This document shows positions 1 to 7,237 of a DNA stretch of 19,807 bases, piece after piece. Source of the stretch: an uncultured Bacilli bacterium. GTDB lineage: Bacteria > Bacillota_I > Bacilli_A > RF39 > UBA660. Made by a program: the position numbers and the translations under genes. Under the pieces are notes generated by a model. It was not told where the DNA came from and searched no databases. It saw nothing but the letters and a program-made list of their open reading frames with translations. Location: positions 1 through 19,807 of the forward strand of contig CANQOE010000004.1 of the NCBI GenBank assembly GCA_947625315.1, written 5' to 3'. Each line of letters opens with the position of its first letter. Within the stretch, counting starts at the first letter, position 1.

Positions 1-782
1 CCCCTAATGGTATTTTCAATAATATCAATAGGGTCCCCAACCCCCATTAAATAACGAAGTTTATCTTCTGGTAAATATTTAGTCGCATAACCAACCATTT
101 TATACATTGTTGGTTTATCTTCGCCCACACTAGTTCCCCCAATAGAATAACCATCAAAATCCATCTTTATTAGTTCTTCACAGCAATGTTTTCTTAAGTC
201 TTCGTATTCGCCACCTTGGACAATGCCAAATAACATTTGCTCTTTATTCTTATGAACATCTTTGCCTCTTTTAGCCCATCTCAAAGTTCGCTCCACACTA
301 TTTTGACAATATTCATAAGTTGCCGGATATCCTATACATTCATCAAAACTCATGGCAATATCACTATCAAGTTTATTTTGAATTTCGATAGATTTTTCGG
401 GAGTTAAAAGTAAATTATCCCCATTTAAGTGATTTTTAAATTTAACACCTTCTTCTAAAATATCTTTTCTTTTAGCTAAAGAAAATACTTGAAAACCTCC
501 ACTGTCAGTAAGAATAGGATAATCATAATTCATAAATTTATGTAAGCCACCAGCATGATTAACAACATCTTCTCCTGGTCTAAGCCATAAGTGATAAGTA
601 TTAGCTAAAATTATGCCACAACCTATTTCTTTTAACTCTTCCGGTGCTAAAGTTTTAACTGTTGCTTGCGTTCCTACTGGCATAAACATTGGTGTTTCAA
701 AAATTTTACCATTATATTCAAAAGAACCTAATCTAGCTTGGGTATTCTTTTCTTTTTTTTCTAATTTATATTTAAACTTCAT
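1..782 (-). CDS. tgt: Queuine/preQ1 tRNA-guanine transglycosylase, 5' part (runs off window start)
   Basis: Tgt exchanges guanine-34 of GUN-anticodon tRNAs for preQ1, a step of queuosine synthesis. The first 260 residues are present; the C-terminal zinc-binding part lies outside the window. Visible family motifs: ANTYHLWLRPG (about 60-70), the active-site stretch LTDSGGFQVFSL with the key Asp at 93, the second catalytic-site region SDIAMSFDEC, then GIVQGG and, at the window edge, LRYLMGVGDP. The start is the ATG at 782, where GGTGAAG lies 4 nt upstream and alignment to the family begins almost at once. It is the last visible gene of a minus-strand series after recO and the nucleotidyltransferase. 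There is no frameshift. Identification is certain. Confidence 0.96.
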   Translation of the reverse strand, partial: MKFKYKLEKKEKNTQARLGSFEYNGKIFETPMFMPVGTQATVKTLAPEELKEIGCGIILANTYHLWLRPGEDVVNHAGGLHKFMNYDYPILTDSGGFQVFSLAKRKDILEEGVKFKNHLNGDNLLLTPEKSIEIQNKLDSDIAMSFDECIGYPATYEYCQNSVERTLRWAKRGKDVHKNKEQMLFGIVQGGEYEDLRKHCCEELIKMDFDGYSIGGTSVGEDKPTMYKMVGYATKYLPEDKLRYLMGVGDPIDIIENTIR

Positions 783-803
783 TTTGCTTCACCACTTAAA
801 CTT

Positions 804-832
804 ATTATAACCTATTTTTATTTATTAAAAAA
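804..832 (-). promoter_or_regulatory. Possible promoter of tgt
   Basis: A perfect TATAAT on the minus strand (804-809) lies about 20 nt before the tgt start codon. The position 17 nt further upstream is only TTTTTT, so the -35 is poor. The same arrangement (AT-rich spacer, TTTTTT, TATAAT) recurs before the neighbouring nucleotidyltransferase. It could be a weak or activator-dependent promoter, or chance in AT-rich DNA. Confidence 0.3.
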
Positions 833-836
833 GCTC

Positions 837-1742
837 TTATCTTGATATTTTAGGTAATTCTGTTATGTTTAAATCAGCCGGTAATTCAACCTTAACATGT
901 TCTATAGTCGGTTTTAATAAAGATAATCTAGCTAACTTTGCTTTATCTATTTTATTTTCCATAAAAGCTAAATCCATTTTATCTTTATCTTTTTTAGTAT
1001 AACTTTTTAATTTATAAATATATTCTGGAGGGGTAATAATAAGTGTTTGGCCTCGATAATTTACTATTTCTCTGCCAAAAACTTCTTTTGCTAATTCTAA
1101 AGGCATTATTTCATTTCGGGTATAAATATCCCCATCTTCATTATGGTAATATCCTTTATTAATTACTATCCCATTTATTCTTTGAAAACAAAATACTCCA
1201 ATATGAAAATCAGAACCATCTAAAGTTGCTATTACTTCATGTTCTCCTGAAGGAATACCATTTTTAAGAACCCGCGGCGAATTAAAGCGTTTATCACTAA
1301 ATTGTAAACCCATTTCTTCACAAACTTCTCTAAATTTAGAAATATCTTCTTCATTTAAACTTATATCTATATCTTCATGAACTCTTTTAGATTCTTCACC
1401 ATACTTTATATAAGCACATAATGCCCCGGCTAATTGATAATCAACATTTTTTTCATTTAATTTTTTTATTAAAATTTCTAATTGGTCATAAATAACTTTA
1501 TGATTTTCTTTTATAAAATCGGGATTAGTTAGTCTTTCATATCTCTTTAAATAATTTTTAACTACTTGTTGAGCTAATTCATTTATTTTTGCTTTTATAA
1601 TAGTTAAATCATCAGGTGAATCTATAAACATAGTTATTGCTTTTTGATTTTGTTCTTCATTTATTGCTCCCGGATATTGCTCATTTATTAATTTACAAAT
1701 ATAATTAATATAATCTATTATCATTTGCTTTTTTGTTTCCAT
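837..1742 (-). CDS. Putative nucleotidyltransferase-fold protein (LinA/MNT-like), 301 aa
   Basis: Residues about 103-129 (QLAGALCAYIKYG, then RVHEDIDISL) have the shape of the nucleotidyltransferase active site: a Gly/Ala-rich helix followed by R-x-H-x-DID with metal-binding Asp 124 and 126. A later DGSDFHIGVF (about 175-184) and a positively charged TPPEYIYKLKSYTKKDKDKMDLAF region near 238-260 fit lincosamide/aminoglycoside nucleotidyltransferase-like and AbiEii-like proteins. Residues 1-95 are a helical N-terminal region I do not recognise. The substrate cannot be told: antibiotic, tRNA and toxin-type roles are all possible. The start ATG at 1742 has AAGGAG 7 nt upstream. It lies between recO (63 nt away) and tgt (54 nt away) and may belong to their transcript. 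The fold call is moderately sure; function is unknown. Confidence 0.6.
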   Translation of the reverse strand: METKKQMIIDYINYICKLINEQYPGAINEEQNQKAITMFIDSPDDLTIIKAKINELAQQVVKNYLKRYERLTNPDFIKENHKVIYDQLEILIKKLNEKNVDYQLAGALCAYIKYGEESKRVHEDIDISLNEEDISKFREVCEEMGLQFSDKRFNSPRVLKNGIPSGEHEVIATLDGSDFHIGVFCFQRINGIVINKGYYHNEDGDIYTRNEIMPLELAKEVFGREIVNYRGQTLIITPPEYIYKLKSYTKKDKDKMDLAFMENKIDKAKLARLSLLKPTIEHVKVELPADLNITELPKISR

Positions 1743-1772
1743 ATTCCTACTCCTTAGCCTATTTCTAAAATA

Positions 1773-1801
1773 ATTATAACTTATTTTTCTATCTTAAAAA
1801 A
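1773..1801 (-). promoter_or_regulatory. Possible promoter of the nucleotidyltransferase gene
   Basis: A perfect minus-strand TATAAT (1773-1778) lies about 30 nt before the start codon. At 17-nt spacing the -35 is only TTTTTT. It would let this gene be expressed apart from recO. Low confidence. Confidence 0.3.
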
Positions 1802-1805
1802 GATA

Positions 1806-2525
1806 TTATTGTAACTTCTTTAAAAAACTTTTACTTTTTAAATAAAGCCCTGTATATCTATCATAATAAGTATTTAAAAAGTGATTAATCTCTTCTTTAA
1901 CTTCCCTACTAATTTTTAAATTACTAATACTTTTTATTTCTACATAATAATATAATCTTAAAAGTTCCATTGTTTTAGGTTTAACTAACCTTTCATTTTG
2001 ATAACAATTTTTGCAAATGTAACCTCCTCTATCTCCATCAATAGTTACAATATCGGTTTTGGCCCCACATGCCACACAACAATCAAGCTTTAATCCCACT
2101 CCTAAATAATCCAAATATTTAATTTCTAATATATTACAAAGAATTAAAGGGTCTAATCCCTTATTTATTTTTAAAATAGTAGCTATAAACTCATCATAGA
2201 CATTATCTTGAGTTTGTTTTACTACTTGCATAGTTAATTCCGTTAAATAATTTAAATAACTTAATAAAACAATATCATTTTTAATATTCTCTAAATCATT
2301 TATAACATCAACACTTCTTAAAATAGATAATTTTTCTTCTTTATAAACTATACTAAATTTCGCATAAGTAAATTTTAAAGTTGTAGCTCTAAAAGAACTT
2401 TTGACTGTTTTAGATCCTTTAGCCATTACTCCAATTAAACCTTCATTAGTATAAATATTTATAATTCTAGAAGTTTCTCCATAATCCGTAGTTTTAACAA
2501 TTATTCCCTCAATCTCTTTAATCAT
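1806..2525 (-). CDS. recO: DNA recombination mediator RecO
   Basis: RecO anneals single strands and, with RecR, loads RecA on SSB-coated DNA in gap repair. The 239-residue length is normal. The N-terminal OB-fold is seen in EGIIVKTTDYGETSRIINIYT followed by GVMAKGSKT. A helical domain follows, with a zinc module made of two CxxC pairs (C150/C153 and C171/C174). I chose the ATG at 2525 (MIKEIEG), not an in-frame ATG 45 nt upstream: the upstream one would add a hydrophobic stretch encoded by the T-tract of a terminator, and family proteins begin at this point. A GTGAT motif before 2525 can pair with the 16S 3' end. The order yqzL-recO is that of Bacilli. Confidence 0.93.
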   Translation of the reverse strand: MIKEIEGIIVKTTDYGETSRIINIYTNEGLIGVMAKGSKTVKSSFRATTLKFTYAKFSIVYKEEKLSILRSVDVINDLENIKNDIVLLSYLNYLTELTMQVVKQTQDNVYDEFIATILKINKGLDPLILCNILEIKYLDYLGVGLKLDCCVACGAKTDIVTIDGDRGGYICKNCYQNERLVKPKTMELLRLYYYVEIKSISNLKISREVKEEINHFLNTYYDRYTGLYLKSKSFLKKLQ

Positions 2526-2541
2526 AACTATCACTAATTTA

Positions 2542-2588
2542 ATTATAAAAAAAAAATAAAATAACTTCAAGCAATAAAGTTATTTTTC
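2542..2588 (-). terminator. Terminator hairpin between yqzL and recO
   Basis: A perfect 10-bp stem (AAAATAACTT at 2558-2567 with AAGTTATTTT at 2577-2586) and a 9-nt loop is followed on the minus strand by a long T-rich tract (2542-2557). The right arm includes the yqzL stop codon. It should end or attenuate transcription between yqzL and recO. On the plus strand a shorter T-tract follows, so it may work both ways. Confidence 0.6.
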
Positions 2589-2672
2589 TTCTCTTTCAAT
2601 ATTTTTATATTCTAAATAATCTTCAACTTTTCCGGATTTCTTAAATTTATTCCAGGCTTCTTTTTTATTCAT
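2580..2672 (-). CDS. yqzL: YqzL family small protein, 30 aa
   Basis: A 30-residue reading frame starts MNKKEAWNKF and continues KKSGKVEDYLEYK. The pattern of an aromatic residue, F-x-x-(S/T)-G, then a V/I-(E/D)-x-Y-L segment is that of YqzL, a very short protein of unknown function found between era and recO in Bacilli; the position here, just upstream of recO, agrees. The start ATG at 2672 has AAAGG 9 nt upstream, a good ribosome-binding site. B. subtilis YqzL is somewhat longer, so this is a minimal version. Its stop codon lies in the arm of a terminator hairpin. Its role is unknown. Confidence 0.75.
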   Translation of the reverse strand: MNKKEAWNKFKKSGKVEDYLEYKNIEREEK

Positions 2673-2729
2673 TCTAATCAACCTTTCTATTTTTATTATG
2701 GAAATATTTAATTCTTTTTATTCATTAAC

Positions 2730-2758
2730 TTGACTTTTTTTATCTTAAATTATATAAT
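2730..2758 (+). promoter_or_regulatory. Sigma-A promoter of the 272-aa orphan gene
   Basis: TTGACT (2730-2735) and TATAAT (2753-2758) are separated by 17 nt, almost the consensus. The gene's Shine-Dalgarno GGAGGT and ATG follow within 25 nt, so the leader is very short. Confidence 0.8.
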
Positions 2759-2781
2759 AATAAGCAATTTGGAGGTTTCCT

Positions 2782-3600
2782 ATGACATTAGAAAATATTG
2801 TTTTATATTCTCATATTCATAATTATAATACACCATTTCCTAAAGAAATAATTTACACTTTAAAAAAATATGATGTTATGACTGCTCAAGAATTAGAAAA
2901 TCTTGTTTTAAGTGGTAATAAAGAATTTCAACAAGATTATTATAAATATATATTAAATTATGCTTATAGAACTCTTAATGAGATTAAACAAGGAATTATT
3001 TACAATAAAACTTATAATTTAAATTATCCTCAAGATAATTACTATTTAAATATTTTAAATAAAGCTGATCAAGAAACTAAAGCTCAATCTTTAATTATAA
3101 TAAACCCTATAGGTACTTCAAAACTTCCTTATGAATTAAATAAAATTAATATTAAATTAGTTAAATATCTTTTAGAAAATTATTCCTTAGATGGACAAAA
3201 TGCTTTAATTGCTAGTATTTATGGTTTAGGTTCTAAAAAAATTTTTGATTTTATAAAAGGTTTAGATTTTTACAATAAATTTATGTTAGAAGTTGTTTTA
3301 GATAATCCTCATTATTCTGGTAATTTATTCTTAAAAGATCAAAAAGCTAAATTAGCTTTAGCCAATGCCAAAATAGATTTAATATTAGATACTTTAGCTC
3401 ATCATAAACAATTTATCTGGGGAACGTTAAGTCCCAGTACAATTAATTTACTACGTTCTTTAGCTAAAATCGATACTAATTTATATTACCCCGATTGGCG
3501 TTATAAAAGATTTATTAATTACATCAGCAATTATACTACATTAGAAGAATTAAGTTCTGATGTTGCTTTAAAACTAGCTTTGAATAGATTTATAAAATAA
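2782..3600 (+). CDS. Conserved-looking protein of unknown function, 272 aa
   Basis: I do not recognise this protein. It is soluble-looking, with no signal peptide or membrane segment, is rich in Asn, Tyr, Leu and Lys, and appears largely helical. Its last 70 residues carry the most distinctive stretches (TLSPSTINLLRSLAKID and YYPDWRYKRFINYISNY), a possible conserved module. No catalytic motif is apparent. The start is the ATG at 2782, with GGAGGT 6 nt upstream. It is monocistronic: it has its own near-consensus promoter and a hairpin overlapping its stop codon, and it faces the opposite way to both neighbours, separating era from yqzL-recO, which are adjacent in Bacillus. It may be a lineage-specific insertion. 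Base composition is like its surroundings, so recent transfer is not indicated. Confidence 0.8.
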   Translation: MTLENIVLYSHIHNYNTPFPKEIIYTLKKYDVMTAQELENLVLSGNKEFQQDYYKYILNYAYRTLNEIKQGIIYNKTYNLNYPQDNYYLNILNKADQETKAQSLIIINPIGTSKLPYELNKINIKLVKYLLENYSLDGQNALIASIYGLGSKKIFDFIKGLDFYNKFMLEVVLDNPHYSGNLFLKDQKAKLALANAKIDLILDTLAHHKQFIWGTLSPSTINLLRSLAKIDTNLYYPDWRYKRFINYISNYTTLEELSSDVALKLALNRFIK

Positions 3601-3614
3601 AGCTAGTTTTCTTA
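3570..3614 (+). terminator. Hairpin over the stop codon of the 272-aa gene
   Basis: A perfect 12-bp inverted repeat (AAAACTAGCTTT at 3570-3581, AAAGCTAGTTTT at 3599-3610) with a 17-nt loop contains the TAA stop. The U-tract is short (TTTTC), but placement between convergent genes suits a terminator, possibly serving both strands. A second, looser inverted repeat (TATAACTC 3622-3629 with GAGTTATA 3661-3668) fills the rest of the gap. Confidence 0.5.
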
Positions 3615-3695
3615 TAAATGCTATAACTCTCATAAAGTCAGAAAATTATTGATTTTTTTTGAGTTATAATCAATTTTTTAGCAAAATTAAAAAAA

Positions 3696-4577
3696 TTAGA
3701 AATCTAAAAATCCTAATTCTTTTATATATTTTTCTTTGTCTTTCCAATTTTTAACCGTCTTTACAAACAATTCTAAATATACTTTTTTCTTAAAATAATT
3801 TTCTAAATCAAGTCGCGACTTAATTCCTACTTCTTTTAATCTTTCCCCTTTTTTGCCAATAATAATCTTTTTAATATTATCTCTATCCACAATAATATCT
3901 ACCCCAATATTGACAATATCTTTTTTTTCTTCAAACATAACCGTATGACAAGTTAAAGAATGAGGTACTTCTTCCATTAAAGTATCAAATAATTTTTCTC
4001 TAACTATTTCACTAACCATAAAATATGGTGAATTACTTGTTTTAATATTAGGATCAAAATAACGGACATCATCTTTTAAATATTTCTTTATAACTTTAAT
4101 TAAGCGTTCGACATTATCATTTTTTAAAGCTGACACTGGTACAATATCACTAAAAGGATATAAATCTTTATATTCATTAATCATTAAAATAATATCTTCA
4201 TCACTTATTTTATCGATTTTATTTAAAACTAAAACAACCGGAGAATTAGTTTTCTTTAATACATCAATTATAAATTTATCGCCTTTACCTAGACCCGTGG
4301 AAGCATCGACTACAAATAATAAACAATCAATATCTTTAACTAAACTTAAAGCTTGTTTATTAGTTACTCTTCCCAGTTTATTTATGGGACGAATAATTCC
4401 TGGCGTATCTATAAAAACAATTTGATAATCGCTTTCGTTATATATTCCCTGAATAATATTTCTGGTCGTCCCCGCAACTTTACTCGTTATTGCCACTTTT
4501 TCATTAATAATCGTATTTAATAAAGTTGATTTTCCAACATTAGGTCTTCCAATTAAACTAACAAAACCACTTCTCAA
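3696..4577 (-). CDS. era: GTPase Era, 16S rRNA-binding ribosome maturation factor
   Basis: Era binds the 3' end of 16S rRNA and couples GTP hydrolysis to 30S maturation. Visible G motifs: G1 GRPNVGKS (10-17), G2 around AGTTR (35-39), G3 DTPG (57-60), G4 NKID (119-122), G5 SAL. The C-terminal KH domain has the GxxG loop IIIGKKGERLKEVG. Length (293) is typical. The start codon is TTG at 4577: no other start lies in frame before the G1 motif, and AAGGAGG stands 10 nt upstream. It is the last gene of the yqfC-yqfD-vanZ-ybeY-dgkA-era series and lies 24 nt after dgkA, the Bacillus order but lacking cdd between dgkA and era. It is complete and certain. Confidence 0.97.
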   Translation of the reverse strand: MRSGFVSLIGRPNVGKSTLLNTIINEKVAITSKVAGTTRNIIQGIYNESDYQIVFIDTPGIIRPINKLGRVTNKQALSLVKDIDCLLFVVDASTGLGKGDKFIIDVLKKTNSPVVLVLNKIDKISDEDIILMINEYKDLYPFSDIVPVSALKNDNVERLIKVIKKYLKDDVRYFDPNIKTSNSPYFMVSEIVREKLFDTLMEEVPHSLTCHTVMFEEKKDIVNIGVDIIVDRDNIKKIIIGKKGERLKEVGIKSRLDLENYFKKKVYLELFVKTVKNWKDKEKYIKELGFLDF

Positions 4578-4601
4578 AAGACAACTACCTCCTTAAATTT
4601 T

Positions 4602-5051
4602 TTAAAACATACTTAAAAATAAATCGCGTAAATAAGGTCCAAATACAAACATACTTATTACAATTGAAACTATAGCCATTATAAAACTCGCGGCACTACC
4701 ACAGTCTTTAGCAATTTTAGCCAAAGGATGGATTTTAGTCGTTGTTAAATCAACCGCGGCTTCAATCGCCGTATTAATTAATTCTAAAGCTAAAATACTT
4801 CCTAAGGCAATAAAAATAATGGCCCATTCCGATAATTTAATTTGAAAAATAATCCCTAAAGCAATAGCTACAATGGTCGCAATTCCATGAATCCATAAAC
4901 TTTGTTCATAGCGATATGCATAAAATAACCCTTGTAAGGAATATTTAATACTCTTAAAGAAACGCGAAAAACCATAAACTTTTACATCTTCCCGATTAAA
5001 TTCTTGCATTTCTTGTTTTTTTAATTCTTTACCTTGTAATTTCTTGCGCAT
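4602..5051 (-). CDS. dgkA: Undecaprenol/diacylglycerol kinase, DgkA family
   Basis: A small integral membrane kinase. In Gram-positive bacteria this family phosphorylates undecaprenol to recycle the cell-wall lipid carrier. The signature is ELINTAIE (90-97) followed by A-V-D-L and HPLAKIAKDCGSAA. Three membrane segments are visible (about 54-70, 76-96, 121-141). There is an extra polar N-terminus of about 25 residues before the first amphipathic helix (FSRFFKSIKYSLQGL), rich in Lys and Glu. The start at 5051 lies inside ybeY (23-nt overlap), indicating translational coupling. The family is sure; preference for undecaprenol over diacylglycerol is inferred from the lineage. Confidence 0.93.
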   Translation of the reverse strand: MRKKLQGKELKKQEMQEFNREDVKVYGFSRFFKSIKYSLQGLFYAYRYEQSLWIHGIATIVAIALGIIFQIKLSEWAIIFIALGSILALELINTAIEAAVDLTTTKIHPLAKIAKDCGSAASFIMAIVSIVISMFVFGPYLRDLFLSMF

Positions 5052-5469
5052 TTAAAATCTCCTCCTGTAAGCTAAACATAACATTCTCATCTTCTTTTTT
5101 CATATGATCATATCCTAGTAAATGAAGTAGTCCGTGAACCGTTAAAAATGATAACTCTCTTTTAATTGAATGTCCATACTCTTTAGCTTGTTCCCTCATT
5201 CTAGGAATACATATATAAATATCTCCTAAAACACGAAAATCTTCATTTATCTTATCTTCATTATCTTCTAAAGCAAAAGATATAACATCCGTAACTTTAT
5301 CTATTCCTCGATAATTTTTATTAATATCTTGAATCGTTTTTTCATCGACAAATATAATCGAAAAATAAGCATTCTTAACTTTTTCGTGATCTAAAGTTGC
5401 CTTTATAACATCCTTTAAATAACTATAATCAAAATCTACTTTATATACTTCATTTATTTCATAATTCAT
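5029..5469 (-). CDS. ybeY: Endoribonuclease YbeY (rRNA maturation factor)
   Basis: YbeY is a zinc-dependent RNase involved in 16S rRNA 3'-end maturation and ribosome quality control. The H-x3-H-x5-H metal motif is plain in HGLLHLLGYDH (H112, H116, H122), preceded by TDVISFAL and GDIYICIP, both standard family features. Length (146) is normal. The ATG at 5469 immediately follows the TAG of the vanZ-like gene (TAGATG), with GGAG 8 nt upstream. It overlaps dgkA by 23 nt. Its grouping with era, another 16S maturation factor, is the common Firmicutes arrangement. Confidence 0.96.
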   Translation of the reverse strand: MNYEINEVYKVDFDYSYLKDVIKATLDHEKVKNAYFSIIFVDEKTIQDINKNYRGIDKVTDVISFALEDNEDKINEDFRVLGDIYICIPRMREQAKEYGHSIKRELSFLTVHGLLHLLGYDHMKKEDENVMFSLQEEILNAQEITR

Positions 5470-6099
5470 CTAAATTACTCCTAATCGTCCTAACATATAT
5501 AATACCATAAAACCTAAAATAATTAAACATAATATATTATAAAAAACATCACTATCAAATATCGAAGGTAAAAACTTTTTTATCGCATTCATAGCTACAT
5601 ATAATAAAAATCCTAATAAAGAACCTACAGCATTTAATAATATATCATCAACATCAAAACTGCGGCCAATACATAACTGCACAAATTCTACTGTTGTGGA
5701 AGATATCAAACTAACAATTAATATGGGCAACATTTTATTAGGTTTAATATATTTGGAAATAAAATAACCAAATGGAATAAAGATAACTATATTCCCTACC
5801 ACATTCATATAAAAAGAATAACTTCCTATTTTATAACGAAATATTTCGGTAAATGGTACTAAATTATACCCACTTGTTGTATTTAATTCACTTCTAGTCA
5901 ATAACTCATATAAAAGTAAAATATAAACAATAAATAAAAGATTAAAAAACTCTTTATGAAAAACTAATTTTTCATCATTCGATTTTTTTTGGGCAATTCT
6001 AACTGTTGCAATAATAATTAAAAAAATTGTTAACATTGGCCACATATTATCTATTGCCGTCGTTAAAATATTAGTTATTGACTTTATCAACCCTATCAT
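5470..6099 (-). CDS. VanZ-family membrane protein
   Basis: The VanZ-family pattern is clear: YNLVPFTEI (78-86), NVVGNIVIFIPFGYF (about 99-113), a glutamate-containing helix (TTVEFVQL), RSFDVDDILLNAVGSLLG (145-162). Several membrane segments are visible (about 18-35, 49-68, 98-115, 122-140, 150-170, 185-205). The family is named after a teicoplanin-resistance accessory gene, but most members are chromosomal envelope proteins of unknown function, and resistance should not be assumed. The start at 6099 overlaps yqfD by 29 nt and lacks a well-spaced Shine-Dalgarno; GGAAG is immediately adjacent and a downstream TTG is possible. It occupies the place held by phoH and yqfF in Bacillus. Confidence 0.88.
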   Translation of the reverse strand: MIGLIKSITNILTTAIDNMWPMLTIFLIIIATVRIAQKKSNDEKLVFHKEFFNLLFIVYILLLYELLTRSELNTTSGYNLVPFTEIFRYKIGSYSFYMNVVGNIVIFIPFGYFISKYIKPNKMLPILIVSLISSTTVEFVQLCIGRSFDVDDILLNAVGSLLGFLLYVAMNAIKKFLPSIFDSDVFYNILCLIILGFMVLYMLGRLGVI

Positions 6100-7237
6100 C
6101 TTCCATTTCTAAAGTATACTCTTTTACTTCCCCGATTTGTTCTTCAATACTAAAAAACATCTCTATATATAAATTACCATTATTTACACTTTTTTGCAAG
6201 ACTTTTTGTGAAATTATTTTATCAGTATCTTGACTTTTAAGCTTTAATTTAGCAAATATTTCTTCCGTTGCTTTATTTATGGCTTCATTAGTACTATAAC
6301 TTTTAGTTTCTCTTTTTACTTCGTATTCTTTAGCAATATAAAAAGTATAACCCAACACTTTAAATAACTCTTTTTTTTCAATTTCACTATCTTTAATTCT
6401 TCTTTTTAAAATCAATGTATCTTTTAAACCATCATTAACTAAAAAATTAAATCGCCATTTCCCAGTTTTATTAGCCTCTTGATATTCTAAAGGAATATTA
6501 GCACTAGCTTTATACCAAACTTCCCCCATAACTTCACCATCACTACAAACATTATCTTTAACTTCTTCCCCAACTTTAATTTCTCCACTTATTAATATAT
6601 CATCTTTATTTACATAATCATTAATACTAACTAAAGCTACCCCTTTTCTCGTTAAAATCTTTTTAACAATACCGCTCTTTTTAGCTACAATATGACAATA
6701 ATCTTTAGGTACTGTTTGATTAGTAATAATTCTTTTTTCAACCCGTACATTAATAACCATACCCTTTACTTCAATTTCTAACCATTCAATTTTATCTTTA
6801 TAATTATTTTTAATATTGGTAATAATTTGTTCATATTCTTGATAACTTTTCTTAAAACTTAAAGGTTTAACACCCGCTTCCTCTAAAGCATCTGTAAGTA
6901 TTTGTCTAATCTCTTTATCTTGATGAATAACATTAACTTTAACAATAATATTAGTCAATATTAAAAATATAAGGACACTAAAAACTAAACCTACTACCAG
7001 TAAGATATTCTTTTTTAATTCTTTAATTAATTTATAAAAGCCTTTATCATCAATTATTTCTAATTTATAACTAAATAAATATTTTTTAACTCTTTTTAAA
7101 TCATTACTTAAAATATCACAAACTAAAGCTTCCCTTAAATATTCAATATTTTTTATATCAACCCCTATATTATTTAATTTAAGTAAAACTTTACTTTTAT
7201 CTTTGGTATTTATTTTAATCTTTAAATAATGTTTCAT
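6071..7237 (-). CDS. yqfD: Sporulation protein YqfD family
   Basis: 388 residues, the usual YqfD length. There is an N-terminal cytoplasmic domain of about 77 residues, one membrane segment (LLVVGLVFSVLIFLILTNII, about 79-98) and a large outer domain with the family hallmarks IEWLEIEVKGMVINVRVEKR, HIVAKKSGIVKKILTRKG and NKDDILISGEI, a barrel-sandwich-like region. YqfD is needed for sporulation in B. subtilis, probably in the mother cell membrane; its biochemistry is unknown. The ATG at 7237 overlaps the yqfC TGA (ATGA), so the two are translationally coupled, as in other Firmicutes. Its presence suggests that this lineage sporulates or descends from one that did. Confidence 0.9.
   Translation of the reverse strand: MKHYLKIKINTKDKSKVLLKLNNIGVDIKNIEYLREALVCDILSNDLKRVKKYLFSYKLEIIDDKGFYKLIKELKKNILLVVGLVFSVLIFLILTNIIVKVNVIHQDKEIRQILTDALEEAGVKPLSFKKSYQEYEQIITNIKNNYKDKIEWLEIEVKGMVINVRVEKRIITNQTVPKDYCHIVAKKSGIVKKILTRKGVALVSINDYVNKDDILISGEIKVGEEVKDNVCSDGEVMGEVWYKASANIPLEYQEANKTGKWRFNFLVNDGLKDTLILKRRIKDSEIEKKELFKVLGYTFYIAKEYEVKRETKSYSTNEAINKATEEIFAKLKLKSQDTDKIISQKVLQKSVNNGNLYIEMFFSIEEQIGEVKEYTLEMEDDRVDKVNN

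Noticed and set aside
613..810. Plus-strand open frame of 65 codons
   Set aside because: It lies antisense to tgt, which is unmistakable on the other strand, and lacks a ribosome-binding site.
2526..2570. Longer recO start adding MKLFYFFFIIKLVIV
   Set aside because: The extra codons come from the T-tract of a terminator, there is no ribosome-binding site, and RecO families start at MIKEIEG.
3622..3695. Era terminator
   Set aside because: Only loose AT-rich inverted repeats (ATTGATT with AATCAAT) without a clean T-tract; termination may instead use the 12-bp hairpin at 3570-3610.
7234..7237. Possible Mycoplasma-type code (TGA = Trp)
   Set aside because: yqfC and the 252-aa gene end in TGA at ATGA overlaps and Trp is TGG throughout, so TGA is a stop.
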